25,891 bases of DNA from NCBI GenBank assembly GCA_934647305.1, contig CAKUFI010000037.1, forward strand, positions 1-25,891, written 5' to 3'. Shown in pieces: positions 7,684 through 15,349 of this stretch. Below the pieces are notes generated by a model. It ran no database searches, was not told the origin of the DNA, and was given only the letters and a program-made list of their open reading frames with translations. This DNA is from an uncultured Clostridia bacterium. GTDB lineage: Bacteria > Bacillota > Clostridia > Christensenellales > Aristaeellaceae. The position numbers were made by a program, and so were the translations under genes. Position 1 is the stretch's first letter; each line of letters begins with the position of its first letter.

Positions 7684-8237
7684 GGGGAGAACGGGGAGAA
7701 CGTTGGGGAGGCCGCCTTTTTGAAAAAGGCGCCTCCCCAAACCCCTCCCGGAAAACACTTGCAAGAAAAGAAAAATACTTCCTTACAAGCGCGATTCTTG
7801 CCCGCGATGCGAGAAGGAGCAATCCTCTCGAAAGGTGCCTGCAAGAGACATACAAGCGCGGTTCCTGCCTGTTACACTGGAAGGCCATCCCCTCCCGAAA
7901 AGCACCTGCAAGAGAAGTAAGCTGCTTCTATATAGATGTATTTCTTGCCCGTGATGCGGGAAGAGGCAATCCCTCAACCAATCGCGGTTCCTGCCTGTTA
8001 CACTGGAAGGCCATCCCCTCCCGAAAACCACCTGCAAGAACAACACATTGCCCCCCATACAAATGTATTTCTTGCCCGTGATGCGGGAAGGAGCATCGGA
8101 AAAGCCGCCTTTCTAACCGGACAGTGCCCAGCCCCACCTGTTGCCGGCAGACTGAGCCTGGTCGGCCGGGCCGACTGCCACTAGCTACCGCGGAGGCCAC
8201 ACGAATCTGTCGGCCATAAATTAGAGCCTCCAGATTC
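7684..8237 (-). repeat. Long composite hairpin repeat, copy 2 (minus orientation), with five tandem units
   Basis: Read on the minus strand, the order is the same as in copy 1 (73-302). Hairpin A is at 8237-8203 (12-position stem with a 2x2 internal loop; loop TCTAATTTATG). Two B hairpins follow at 8175-8161 (GTCGGC stem) and 8131-8117 (G-T wobbles), then TTAGAAAGGCGGC. Five tandem units spread over about 8100-7750. Hairpin H is at 7740-7703, and a short tandem tail (GGGGAGAAC twice on the plus strand, 7685-7702) ends against the stop codon of the third GH10 gene. Several short open frames cross this stretch but none has a ribosome binding site or family resemblance. Confidence 0.8.
7761..8095 (-). 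repeat. Tandem units with variable inserts inside copy 2
   Basis: On the plus strand TTCTTGCCCG or TTCCTGCCTG starts a unit at 7795, 7862, 7942, 7988 and 8069, each followed by a GGAAG- or GAAGG-like core and, in most, CTCCCGAAAA..CACCTGCAAGA. Between GCAAGA(A/G) and TTC(T/C)TGC lie inserts of 27 nt (7768-7794), 14 nt (7848-7861), 27 nt (7915-7941) and 28 nt (8041-8068). The inserts differ strongly while the brackets are conserved, and the brackets pair with each other. Unit starts are 67, 80, 46 and 81 bp apart. Confidence 0.75.
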
Positions 8238-8309
8238 TCCGCGGTCAGAAGACTCGGGGCATGCGCCCCATAAGGGCAACGAAACCCCACCACCTGCTTC
8301 ACAGGCGCA

Positions 8310-8388
8310 GAATTCGGGGGCTTCAATCTATGGCCCCTGGATTCGTCGATAGAATCGGCGACAGCAACCGGGTGCAGGCTCAGCCTGC
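8310..8388 (+). repeat. Hairpin repeat copy with A and B modules
   Basis: Hairpin A at 8310-8344 has a 12-bp stem (two G-T wobbles) and the loop TTCAATCTATG (8322-8332). The linker CGTCGATAGAA matches the one in the copy at 15156. Hairpin B at 8374-8388 is GCAGGC-TCA-GCCTGC. It lies in the same non-coding region as copy 2 but in the opposite orientation. Confidence 0.8.
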
Positions 8389-8575
8389 CCACCTGCATTG
8401 CGAAAGCGCCTTTCGGCGCTTCACCCACACCTCGCCCGAGGCAGTTGTTTGCTGCTAATCTCGTGGTTCAGTTGGAACCGCCCCGTCTCCTTCCGACCAC
8501 CAAAAACTGGCCGGACAGGAACGTATCCATCTCAGGGCGCCCCCACGGGACCGCGTTCGAAAGGGTACGGGAGTT

Positions 8576-8622
8576 CCAAGGGGGCCTAGGGGAGCAATCG
8601 CAAGCTCCCCTGGCCCCTTTGG
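8576..8622. repeat. Long imperfect inverted repeat
   Basis: A 19-bp stem (8576-8586 plus 8588-8595 paired with 8604-8622) with one G-T wobble, a single bulged T at 8587 and an 8-nt loop. No T run follows on either strand, so it is not a normal terminator. It is probably another module of the repeat family. Apart from this and the neighbouring modules I see nothing coding in 8389-8680. Confidence 0.6.
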
Positions 8623-8629
8623 GTCGCCG

Positions 8630-8675
8630 GCAGGCCGTGCCTGCACCTACTTGTCGCCGGTACTGACGCGAATCC
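8630..8675 (-). repeat. Partial hairpin repeat copy with B module
   Basis: On the minus strand GGATTCGCG leads through CGGCGACAAGTAGG to GCAGGC-ACG-GCCTGC (8644-8630), matching the linker plus hairpin B of the copy at 8310-8388. Hairpin A is missing; its place is taken by the terminator of the binding-protein gene. Confidence 0.65.
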
Positions 8676-8680
8676 GGCAG

Positions 8681-8718
8681 AAAAAACCTCCCTTCAGGAA
8701 TCATCCCGAAGGGAGGTT
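8681..8718 (-). terminator. Intrinsic terminator of the polA-coaE-transglycosylase-binding protein operon
   Basis: On the minus strand an 11-bp stem AACCTCCCTTC/GAAGGGAGGTT is followed by a T run (the A run at 8681-8686 on the plus strand). It starts about 16 nt after the stop codon at 8734. Confidence 0.85.
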
Positions 8719-8733
8719 CGCGTATTCTGTTTC

Positions 8734-10422
8734 CTACTCCACGTACTGTATCCCGCGCAGCAGCTGAGACTCGCGCACGCCGCTCAGCCCGCCCAGCGAC
8801 CGCTCGCTCACCAGCACGCCGGTGCGGAAGAACAGCCCCATCACGGGCAGGTCGGCGACCACGCGCATCTGCACGTCGCTCATCGCGGCGATGAAGGCGG
8901 TTTCGTCCTCGGAGGAATAGACCCTTTCGAGCAGGGTATCCATCTCCTCGCTCGCATAGCCTGAGTAATTGCCCTTGCCTCGCGAGGACAGCATGAACTT
9001 GAGGTCGGGCACCTCGGAAAGGTTGTACGCGATTAGCGCCAGCTCGAACTCGCCCCTGCCCAGGTTGGTGCTCATGCGGCTCTTGCTGACCGTCCGATAC
9101 GTCACCTTGAAGCCGATGCGGCCCAGCTGCTGGGCGATGGCCTCGAGCGCCTCGGAGCGGATGGAGGAGCCCGGCTCGTCATAGGTGGTGATCTCGAAGC
9201 CCAGATCCTCCCACAGGCCGTCCTTGATGCGGTCGAGTATGCCGTCGCCGTTGGTATCCTGCCAGCCCGCGTCGTAGAGTATCTGCAGCGCGCGCTCGGG
9301 GCTGTAGTTGAACTGCGTGGACTGCGGCTCGTACAGGAAGCTGCCCGGAATGATCGGCACCTCGCTCTCCTGCGCCAGGCCCAGGTAGGTGTTGTTGGCC
9401 AGCGAGGATCGGTCGATGGCGTACATCAGCGCCTCGCGCACCGCCTGATCGCCCAGTATGCTGTGGCTCAGGTTGGGCACCAGGCATTCCCAGGTCAGCG
9501 TGGAATAGTCGATCGTTGCGCGGTCGCTGAGCTGCCGGAGCAGCGCGCCGGTGGTTGAGCGGGTAGCCACACAGTCCACCTCGTGGGTCTCCAGGGCGGT
9601 CAGCGCGTCGGTGTCCGAATCATACCGGACCCCGGCAATGGCCTGCAGCGAGGCCTGCTTTTTCCACCAGATCGGGTTGCGCTCCAGGCGCACATTGCCG
9701 TTCCAGTCGCTGGAGACGAACCAGTAGGGCCCGGTGCCCTTAGGCAGCTCGGAATTGACCGACAGCTGGCTGGCGACCGGAAAGGTCATGGCGTACAGCG
9801 TGAGATAGCCGCAGTCCTGTCCTTCGACCTGCAGCGTGTGCTCGTCCACGACGGTCATCGATCGGATGTACTGTATGCGCGAAAAGTAGGGGCTGAACGA
9901 GCCGGCGATCTGTATCGCCTCATAGCTCGAGTACACGTCGTAGGCAGTCAGCGCCGCGCCGTTGTGGAAGCGGACGTCCTCGCGCAGCGTAAAGGTGTAC
10001 ACGCTGCCCTCGTTGGTCCAGCCGGTGGCCAGCAGCGCCGTGGGCTGCATGTTGTCGTCCAGATCGACCACGCTCTCAAACACCAGCTTGAGCAGGCTGT
10101 TGATGTCCCGCGCGTTGCTGGTGAAGGGGTTAAAGCCCACGCCGTTGACCGCCACGATGGCCATGCGCAGGTCGGCGTCCTGAGTAATGTCGGTCTGTGC
10201 GAACTGTACGGAGGTATCGCCCTGAGGCGCGGCGGGCGCGCTGCCCTGCTCGGGAACCACCACGCCGCCCTGGGGCGCGGCGGGCACGGCCGAGATTTCG
10301 GGAGCCGGCGCGTCGGTCGCCTCGGGCGGCACGGTCTGTGTCACCTCTGGCACGCTTTGCCGGGCGCAGGCGCACATAAGCGTCAGCGCCAGCAGCAAAA
10401 GAACCAGCCGAATCCGTTTCAT
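8734..10422 (-). CDS. Peptide/nickel-type ABC transporter substrate-binding lipoprotein (SBP_bac_5 family)
   Basis: A 562-residue extracytoplasmic binding protein of the oligopeptide/dipeptide class. Residues 1-20 form a lipoprotein signal (Lys/Arg, Leu-rich core, likely lipidated Cys20). Residues about 21-70 are a Pro/Ala/Gln linker with PAAPQG repeated. The binding fold follows, with the family's early VFESVVDLD segment (about 139-147), YTFTLREDVRFHNG (about 167-180) and GTGPYWF (about 249-255). A DTNGDGILD stretch (about 393-401) looks like a calcium-binding loop. No permease or ATPase genes are nearby, so it is an orphan. Its ATG overlaps the stop of the lytic transglycosylase gene (ATGA at 10419-10422), indicating translational coupling, and suggests, without proof, a role with cell-wall peptides. 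Confidence 0.85.
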   Translation of the reverse strand: MKRIRLVLLLLALTLMCACARQSVPEVTQTVPPEATDAPAPEISAVPAAPQGGVVVPEQGSAPAAPQGDTSVQFAQTDITQDADLRMAIVAVNGVGFNPFTSNARDINSLLKLVFESVVDLDDNMQPTALLATGWTNEGSVYTFTLREDVRFHNGAALTAYDVYSSYEAIQIAGSFSPYFSRIQYIRSMTVVDEHTLQVEGQDCGYLTLYAMTFPVASQLSVNSELPKGTGPYWFVSSDWNGNVRLERNPIWWKKQASLQAIAGVRYDSDTDALTALETHEVDCVATRSTTGALLRQLSDRATIDYSTLTWECLVPNLSHSILGDQAVREALMYAIDRSSLANNTYLGLAQESEVPIIPGSFLYEPQSTQFNYSPERALQILYDAGWQDTNGDGILDRIKDGLWEDLGFEITTYDEPGSSIRSEALEAIAQQLGRIGFKVTYRTVSKSRMSTNLGRGEFELALIAYNLSEVPDLKFMLSSRGKGNYSGYASEEMDTLLERVYSSEDETAFIAAMSDVQMRVVADLPVMGLFFRTGVLVSERSLGGLSGVRESQLLRGIQYVE

Positions 10423-11051
10423 GGCGTCTCCTCCCAGGAATACATGTCTCGATAGTGCTCGTAGGCGGTCTCCACGCGCTCGACGTAGGTGGCGGTGGAG
10501 TCAAACGGGATCCGCTCAACCGTCAGCCCGTCGTCCGAGTAGAGCGCCGAGTTGACCCAGCTCTGCACCTGCCCCTGCCCGGCGTGATAGGCGGCGGTCA
10601 CGGTGCGCAGGTCGCCTGAAAACTTCTCCTTCAGGAACCGCAGGTACCAGCAGCCGTATTTCAGATTCATATCCACGTCGAAGAGCGCGTCGTCCGTGTA
10701 GCTCTCCCCTTCGCCGAACTTGCCCGCCAGCCACTTGCCGGTCTCGGGCATGATCTGCATCAGGCCGCGCGCCCCGGCGTTCGACTCGGCGCTGGGGTTG
10801 AAGCTGGACTCGCAGCGGATGACCGCCGCCAGGTGCCAGGGCTCCAGGCCATACTCGGCCGAATAGCGCACGATCTCTTCCTTGTAGCGCAGCGGATACT
10901 GGGCGTAGAGCAGGTCATGGCGGTATTTCGTCACGAAGTACACCGACAGCGCGACCAGCAGCACGCTCAGTCCGGCCACCAGCGCGACGCGCCTGCCCGT
11001 CCAGAAGCCCCTTTTCAGCCGCCGCTTTTTCCGCCTGCGAACCTGGCTCAT
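10419..11051 (-). CDS. Membrane-anchored lytic transglycosylase (SLT domain)
   Basis: A 210-residue protein with a basic N-terminus and one membrane helix (residues about 22-42), then an outside SLT domain. This fold cleaves the MurNAc-GlcNAc bond of peptidoglycan to give 1,6-anhydro ends. The catalytic Glu81 is in RCESSFNP, followed by the family motifs NAGARGLMQIMPETG (91-105) and AAYHAGQG (about 152-159). Its start overlaps the coaE stop as ATGA (11048-11051), and its stop overlaps the start of the binding-protein gene. The coaE-SLT pairing is, as far as I recall, common in Clostridia. Probable role: local wall remodelling. Confidence 0.9.
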   Translation of the reverse strand: MSQVRRRKKRRLKRGFWTGRRVALVAGLSVLLVALSVYFVTKYRHDLLYAQYPLRYKEEIVRYSAEYGLEPWHLAAVIRCESSFNPSAESNAGARGLMQIMPETGKWLAGKFGEGESYTDDALFDVDMNLKYGCWYLRFLKEKFSGDLRTVTAAYHAGQGQVQSWVNSALYSDDGLTVERIPFDSTATYVERVETAYEHYRDMYSWEETP

Positions 11052-11662
11052 TTAAGCCTCCGCTTGAGCTCGCGCAGCAGGCCGTTCAGCTCCGCGTGGG
11101 TCAGCTCGATCGGCCGTCCGGTCTTAATCACCACATTGGCGCGGCGCAGCTTGTCGTCCTGGGACATCTGGCTCTCGATGCGCTTTTCGGCCTCGGAGGC
11201 GGTCAGCGCGTCGCGGGCCATCAGGCGCTTAATTTGCGTCTCGCGGTCGAGCGACACCACCCAGCACTCGTCGCACAGCGCGTCCATGCCGGTCTCAAAC
11301 AGCAGCGGCACGTTCAGCACGACCGCCTTCTCGCCCTTCTGCCCGGCCTCGCGGATGGCCTGCACGGTCTTGCGCTGCACCAGCGGATGGATGATGCCCT
11401 CCAGCGTGCGCCTGAGGCCCACGTCCGAGAACACCAATTCGCCCAGCGCGCGGCGGTTGAGCTGGCCGTCGGGGGTAAACACGCCCTGCCCGAAGGCCTC
11501 GGCAATGGGCGCGAGCGCCTCTCCGCCCGGCGCGGTCACCTCGTGCGAGATGGCGTCCGCGTCGATGACGAACAGCCCCTGCTTCTCAAGGTATTCCGCC
11601 ACGGTGGACTTGCCGCAGGCGATGCCGCCGGTCAGACCGATGATATATGGTTTGTTTTCCAT
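11048..11662 (-). CDS. coaE: Dephospho-CoA kinase
   Basis: A 204-residue enzyme that phosphorylates the ribose 3'-OH of dephospho-CoA with ATP, the last step of coenzyme A synthesis, in the cytoplasm. The P-loop GLTGGIACGKST is at residues 9-20, with DADAISHEV (34-42) and the lid region around RLMARDALT (147-155). Length is normal for the family. Start ATG at 11662 with AGGAGG about 10 nt upstream; the TAG stop of polA overlaps this ribosome binding site, so the two genes are 13 nt apart. Confidence 0.95.
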   Translation of the reverse strand: MENKPYIIGLTGGIACGKSTVAEYLEKQGLFVIDADAISHEVTAPGGEALAPIAEAFGQGVFTPDGQLNRRALGELVFSDVGLRRTLEGIIHPLVQRKTVQAIREAGQKGEKAVVLNVPLLFETGMDALCDECWVVSLDRETQIKRLMARDALTASEAEKRIESQMSQDDKLRRANVVIKTGRPIELTHAELNGLLRELKRRLK

Positions 11663-11675
11663 GAAAACAGGCCTC

Positions 11676-14249
11676 CTATTTGCATTCGTACCAGGTTTTT
11701 CCCACGCTCACCGTCGCCATCAGCGGCACGCTCAGCTGCATCACGCCCGCCATGCACTCGGCCACGAGCGCCTTCACCGTCTCCACCTCGTCCTCAGGGG
11801 TCTCGACGATCAGCTCGTCGTGCACCTGCAGGATCAGCCGCGCCTGAAGGCCGCGCGCCAGCAGCTCGTCGTGCACCCGGATCATGGCCAGCTTGATGAT
11901 GTCGGCCGCCGTGCCCTGAATCGGGCTGTTCATCGCGGCGCGCTCGCCGAACTGGCGGATGGCGTAGCTCTTGTCGGAGAGCTCAGGCAGGTATCGCCTG
12001 CGGCCCATCAGCGTGGTGACGTACCCCTCGGTCTTGCCCTGCGCCACGCACGCGTCCATGAACCGCTTGACCGCCGGGTAGCGCAGAAAGTACCGCTCGA
12101 TGAAGCCCGCCGCCTCGGCGCGGCTCACGCCCAGGTTTTTGGCCAGGCCGAAATCGGATATGCCGTACACGATGCCGAAGTTGACCGCCTTGGCGCTCGA
12201 GCGCATCTCGGGGGTCACGAACTCGATCGGCACGCCGTAGACCTCGGCGGCGGTGCGGGCGTGGATGTCCTGGCCCAGCAAAAACGCCTCCCGCATCACC
12301 TCGTCGCCCGACATGTGCGCCAGCACGCGCAGCTCGATCTGGCTGTAGTCCGCATCCACCAGCAGGCACCCCTCCTTCGCCACGAACGAGCGGCGAATCT
12401 CGCGGCCCAATGCCGTGCGCACCGGGATGTTCTGCAGGTTGGGCTCGGCCGAGCTGATGCGCCCGGTGATCGTGCCCACCTGGTCAAAGCAGGTGTGTAT
12501 GCGCCCGTCCGCGCCGCGAAGCCGCAAAAGCGCCTCTACATAGGTGCTCTTGAGCTTGGCGTACTTCCGGTACTCCAGAATCATCGGGATGATCGGGTGC
12601 GCGCCCGCAAGGCCCTCCAGCACGTCCGCGCTGGTCGAATAGCCTGTTTTAGTCTTTTTGCCGCCCTTCAGGCCCAGCTTGTCAAACAGCAGCGCGCCCA
12701 GCTGTTTGGGCGAGTTGACGTTGAAGCCCTCGCCGGCGATCTCGCGGATCTGGCCGGTCAGCTGCTCGACCTTCTCGTCGAACTGCTTGCCCAGCGCGAT
12801 CAGAGACTCGCTGTCGGTCAGAAAGCCCAGCTGCTCCATGTCGCGCAGCACGAAGGCCAGCGGCATTTCAATCTCGTCGAACAGGCGGCGAAGGCCATCC
12901 TTTTCAAGCTGCGCGCGCTGCCTTTCGCCCAGCGCGTATACCGACAGCGCCGGACACCCGGCCTCAAACGGCACGCCGGCCTGGCCGCACAGCGCCTCAA
13001 GCGCGTACGACCGCAGCCCCGGGTTCAGGCAGTAGGCCGCCAGCATCACGTCGAAGGGCCGCGCGGCAAACGCCGCCCCCCGGCTCAGCAGCCCCTTCAC
13101 GTCGTATACAGTCGCTTCCTGCGCGCCAAAATCGCGCGTTTTCAGGCCGCTAAGCGCCTCCTGCGCGCCCACACCCGCATCGAGCAGGCTCTCTCCCGCC
13201 CCCAGCAGCAGCGATACGCCCTCCGCCTCGGACAGCGCCGCGGAAAGCAGATTCCTCTCGAGCGACAGCGCCAGAACCCTTCTGCCCTCAAGCGCGTTCA
13301 GGAATTCGTCCAGGCTGCGTGCCTCGATCACGCTCGCCTCAACCGTCTTTTCCTCCTTCTCAGGCGCCTCGGCGGGCGCAGTCTCCTCCCCGCACAGCGC
13401 GACGAGCTTCTGCTCCGCGCTCTTCAGGCTCAGCCGGCGAAGGAGCGGGATCGCGTCGGTCAGATGGCCGATCGCGCAGTCCTCGGGCGCGACCTCCAGC
13501 GGCGCGTGCCGGTCGATCGTGGCCAGCCACCTGGAAAAGCGCGCCGACTCCGCCCCCTCGAGCAGCCGCTCGCGCAGCTTGCCCTTCTGCTCCGCGTCGG
13601 CGGTCTCGAGCACCTTATCCAGCGTGCCGTACTTCGCGATCAGCTTCTGCGCGGTCTTCTCGCCCACGCCGGCCACGCCCGGGATGTTGTCCGAGGAGTC
13701 GCCCATCAGCCCCTTCATATCGATGAACTGCGCGGGGGTCACGCCGTAGGTATCCATCAGGTACTGGGGCGTGACGCGCAGTATGTCGCTCAGGCCCTGG
13801 CGGGTGTAGAGTATGGTGGTATGCTCGCCCGCCAGCTGGAACGCGTCCCGGTCGCCGGTGACGATCAGGCAGTCCACGCCCTGCTCCTCGCACCGCTGAG
13901 ACAGCGTGCCCAGCAGATCGTCCGCCTCGTAGCCCTCGAGCGTCACCCTGCGGATGTGCATGCCGTCCAGCAGCGCGCAGACCGTCTCAAACTGGGCGCG
14001 CAGATCGTCCGGCGTGGGCGCGCGGCCCGCCTTGTACGCGTCGTACTTCAGATGCCGGAAGGTCGGCCCGTGCAGGTCGAACGCCACCGCGCACAGATCG
14101 GGCTTCTCCTCCGCAAGCGCCTTGAGAAGCATCATCAGAAAGCCGTGCAGCGCGCCGGTCGGTTCGCCGTTTTCGCTGGTCATCGCGGGCAGCGCGTGGT
14201 ACGCCCGGTGCATGAGACTGTTGCCGTCCAAGAGCAGCATTCGCCGCAA
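11676..14249 (-). CDS. polA: DNA polymerase I
   Basis: An 857-residue family A polymerase for Okazaki fragment processing and repair. The N-terminal 5'-3' exonuclease covers about 1-290 (LLLDGNSL, EGYEADD, GLMGDSSDNIPG). The middle domain (about 305-480) looks like an inactive proofreading domain: the usual Asp-x-Glu of motif Exo I reads Ser-Leu-Glu (LALSLERN). The polymerase domain has motif A DADYSQIELR, motif B RSSAKAVNFGIVYG and motif C QVHDEL. The frame is open to an ATG at 14321, but that lies at the predicted transcription start. AAGGA fits a TTG at 14249 (10 nt), giving MRRMLLLDGNS; the ATG at 14240 is the alternative. First gene of a four-gene operon. Confidence 0.95.
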   Translation of the reverse strand: MRRMLLLDGNSLMHRAYHALPAMTSENGEPTGALHGFLMMLLKALAEEKPDLCAVAFDLHGPTFRHLKYDAYKAGRAPTPDDLRAQFETVCALLDGMHIRRVTLEGYEADDLLGTLSQRCEEQGVDCLIVTGDRDAFQLAGEHTTILYTRQGLSDILRVTPQYLMDTYGVTPAQFIDMKGLMGDSSDNIPGVAGVGEKTAQKLIAKYGTLDKVLETADAEQKGKLRERLLEGAESARFSRWLATIDRHAPLEVAPEDCAIGHLTDAIPLLRRLSLKSAEQKLVALCGEETAPAEAPEKEEKTVEASVIEARSLDEFLNALEGRRVLALSLERNLLSAALSEAEGVSLLLGAGESLLDAGVGAQEALSGLKTRDFGAQEATVYDVKGLLSRGAAFAARPFDVMLAAYCLNPGLRSYALEALCGQAGVPFEAGCPALSVYALGERQRAQLEKDGLRRLFDEIEMPLAFVLRDMEQLGFLTDSESLIALGKQFDEKVEQLTGQIREIAGEGFNVNSPKQLGALLFDKLGLKGGKKTKTGYSTSADVLEGLAGAHPIIPMILEYRKYAKLKSTYVEALLRLRGADGRIHTCFDQVGTITGRISSAEPNLQNIPVRTALGREIRRSFVAKEGCLLVDADYSQIELRVLAHMSGDEVMREAFLLGQDIHARTAAEVYGVPIEFVTPEMRSSAKAVNFGIVYGISDFGLAKNLGVSRAEAAGFIERYFLRYPAVKRFMDACVAQGKTEGYVTTLMGRRRYLPELSDKSYAIRQFGERAAMNSPIQGTAADIIKLAMIRVHDELLARGLQARLILQVHDELIVETPEDEVETVKALVAECMAGVMQLSVPLMATVSVGKTWYECK

Positions 14250-14327
14250 GAGGAACACTTCCTTCCGCTGTGTCGTCCGTTCGTTTTCACGCCCATTCGC
14301 GAAAGGGCGCAGTACAAACAATCTATC

Positions 14328-14356
14328 ATCTTATAGAATACCTCGAACGAGCGCAA
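14328..14356 (-). promoter_or_regulatory. Promoter of the polA operon
   Basis: On the minus strand -35 TTGCGC (14351-14356), 17-bp spacer, -10 TAAGAT (14328-14333). Transcription would begin near 14321, leaving a leader of about 70 nt that holds a small hairpin with a CGCCC/GGGCG stem. Confidence 0.6.
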
Positions 14357-14497
14357 TTCACAGTCCTTTTGTGTTAATTATCGCGGAAAACGCACAATTT
14401 TCCTGAAAAACAGACCATCCGCCTGCCGCCGCGCGGGCTGCTGTGACAGGCTGACGCTTCCTTTCCACAGGCTTCGGTGAATTTTCAAAACAACCGC

Positions 14498-14526
14498 TGG
14501 ACAGAACCCGCGCTTCGTGGTAAGAT
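14498..14526 (+). promoter_or_regulatory. Promoter of the small anchored protein gene
   Basis: -35 TGGACA (14498-14503), 17-bp spacer, -10 TAAGAT (14521-14526). It is divergent from the polA promoter and has the same -10 sequence. Confidence 0.65.
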
Positions 14527-14581
14527 ATGAAAGGATATTTTGAGTGCGCCGGAGCGATTCGGCGCGGACTGGAGGATGAGA

Positions 14582-15064
14582 ATGAAGGCTGTTGCGAAGT
14601 GCCTGACGGTGCTGGCGCTCCTGGCAGTGCTCGCGCTGGCGTATGTGCACTATGCTTCCCGGCTGATCGTGCGCTACGCCGGAGTCAACGTGGCCTCGTG
14701 CGCAGACTATCAGCAGACGTTCGACACCATTCGCGACTATGCGCAGCGCGGCACGGCCGACGTCACCGTGTTCACCGAGGCCCCCGGCTACAACTCCGGG
14801 GACTACAAGTTCATCACCTACACCGTGGACGTGCGCAACCTCAACGCGCTGGGCGCGGAATGGATGGACCTGAACGTCGTGCCCAAGCAGGGTGACCTTC
14901 TGCAGGTCAACTCCAAGGTGACCGACCTGTCCGCCTTCAACAGCGAGACCATGACGGTTATCCTGCTGTGCGACCGCAATGCCACCGACCTGACCCGCGA
15001 GGCGACCCTTTCCTATTATGTCTATGGCCGCTACTACGAAACCACGCTGACCCTGAACCCCTAA
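14582..15064 (+). CDS. Small secreted or membrane-anchored protein, function unknown
   Basis: A 160-residue protein that I do not recognise. Residues about 3-27 are a hydrophobic helix (LTVLALLAVLALAYVHY) with no clear cleavage site or lipobox, so it is probably a membrane anchor. The remainder (about 30-160) is extracytoplasmic, with alternating polar and hydrophobic residues suggesting a beta-sandwich, and Tyr-rich strands at the end (LSYYVYGRYYETTLTL). Two Cys are present outside the helix. GGAGG at 14571-14575 fits the ATG at 14582; the ATG at 14576 touches it. It has its own promoter and stands alone, with the stop codon abutting a repeat element. Confidence 0.7.
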   Translation: MKAVAKCLTVLALLAVLALAYVHYASRLIVRYAGVNVASCADYQQTFDTIRDYAQRGTADVTVFTEAPGYNSGDYKFITYTVDVRNLNALGAEWMDLNVVPKQGDLLQVNSKVTDLSAFNSETMTVILLCDRNATDLTREATLSYYVYGRYYETTLTLNP

Positions 15065-15239
15065 GGAACGCTGGGGAACGCTGGGGAACGCTGGGAAGGC
15101 CGCCTTTTTGACCGGGCAGTGCCCGGCCCCACTTGCTGCCGCGGGTTCTATCGACGACCGTTGGCCGCCATAGATTGAAGCGGCCAAGGTCTGCGAATTC
15201 GCTAGATTTCCTTGCGAATTATTGGTCGGCACTGCCGAC
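15065..15239 (-). repeat. Hairpin repeat copy lacking the variable units, plus an extra B module
   Basis: In minus orientation: hairpin C at 15220-15196 (7-bp stem), hairpin A at 15191-15156 (8 bp plus 4 bp with one bulge, loop TTCAATCTATG), linker with CCCGCGGCAGCAAGTGG, hairpin B at 15126-15112 (CCGGGC-ACT-GCCCGG). It then jumps straight to the 3' arm of hairpin H (AAAAAGGCGGCC) and a tail of three GGAACGCTGG units (15065-15094 on the plus strand) that begins right after the TAA stop. A further B hairpin GTCGGC-ACT-GCCGAC is at 15225-15239. The same B-to-H junction occurs at 8100-8131. Confidence 0.8.
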
Positions 15240-15349
15240 TTCCGCTGCCGCCGGTTCTGCGGAGGAACCACATTGTCCAAACGCATCCCCTAACCCACGA
15301 CGCATTCGGGGAAACGCGTATCTATCCATTAAATGTAAGGCGGATCAGA

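Noticed and set aside
7761..8095. CRISPR array
   Set aside because: Units are spaced irregularly (67, 80, 46, 81 bp), flanks beyond a simple direct repeat are shared, the brackets are inverted rather than direct repeats, and no cas genes are present. It fits the hairpin-repeat family instead.
8540..8580. tRNA-like GTTCGAAA T-loop motif
   Set aside because: GTTCGAAAGGG also occurs at 21-31; neither site has a matching acceptor or anticodon arm, so it is a repeat fragment.
7658..8704. Several 60-170-codon ORFs in the 7.7-8.7 kb region
   Set aside because: They overlap each other on both strands, follow the repeats, and lack start signals and family resemblance.
10833..14336. Long plus-strand open frame opposite polA, coaE and the transglycosylase
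   Set aside because: Antisense shadow of three confidently identified genes.
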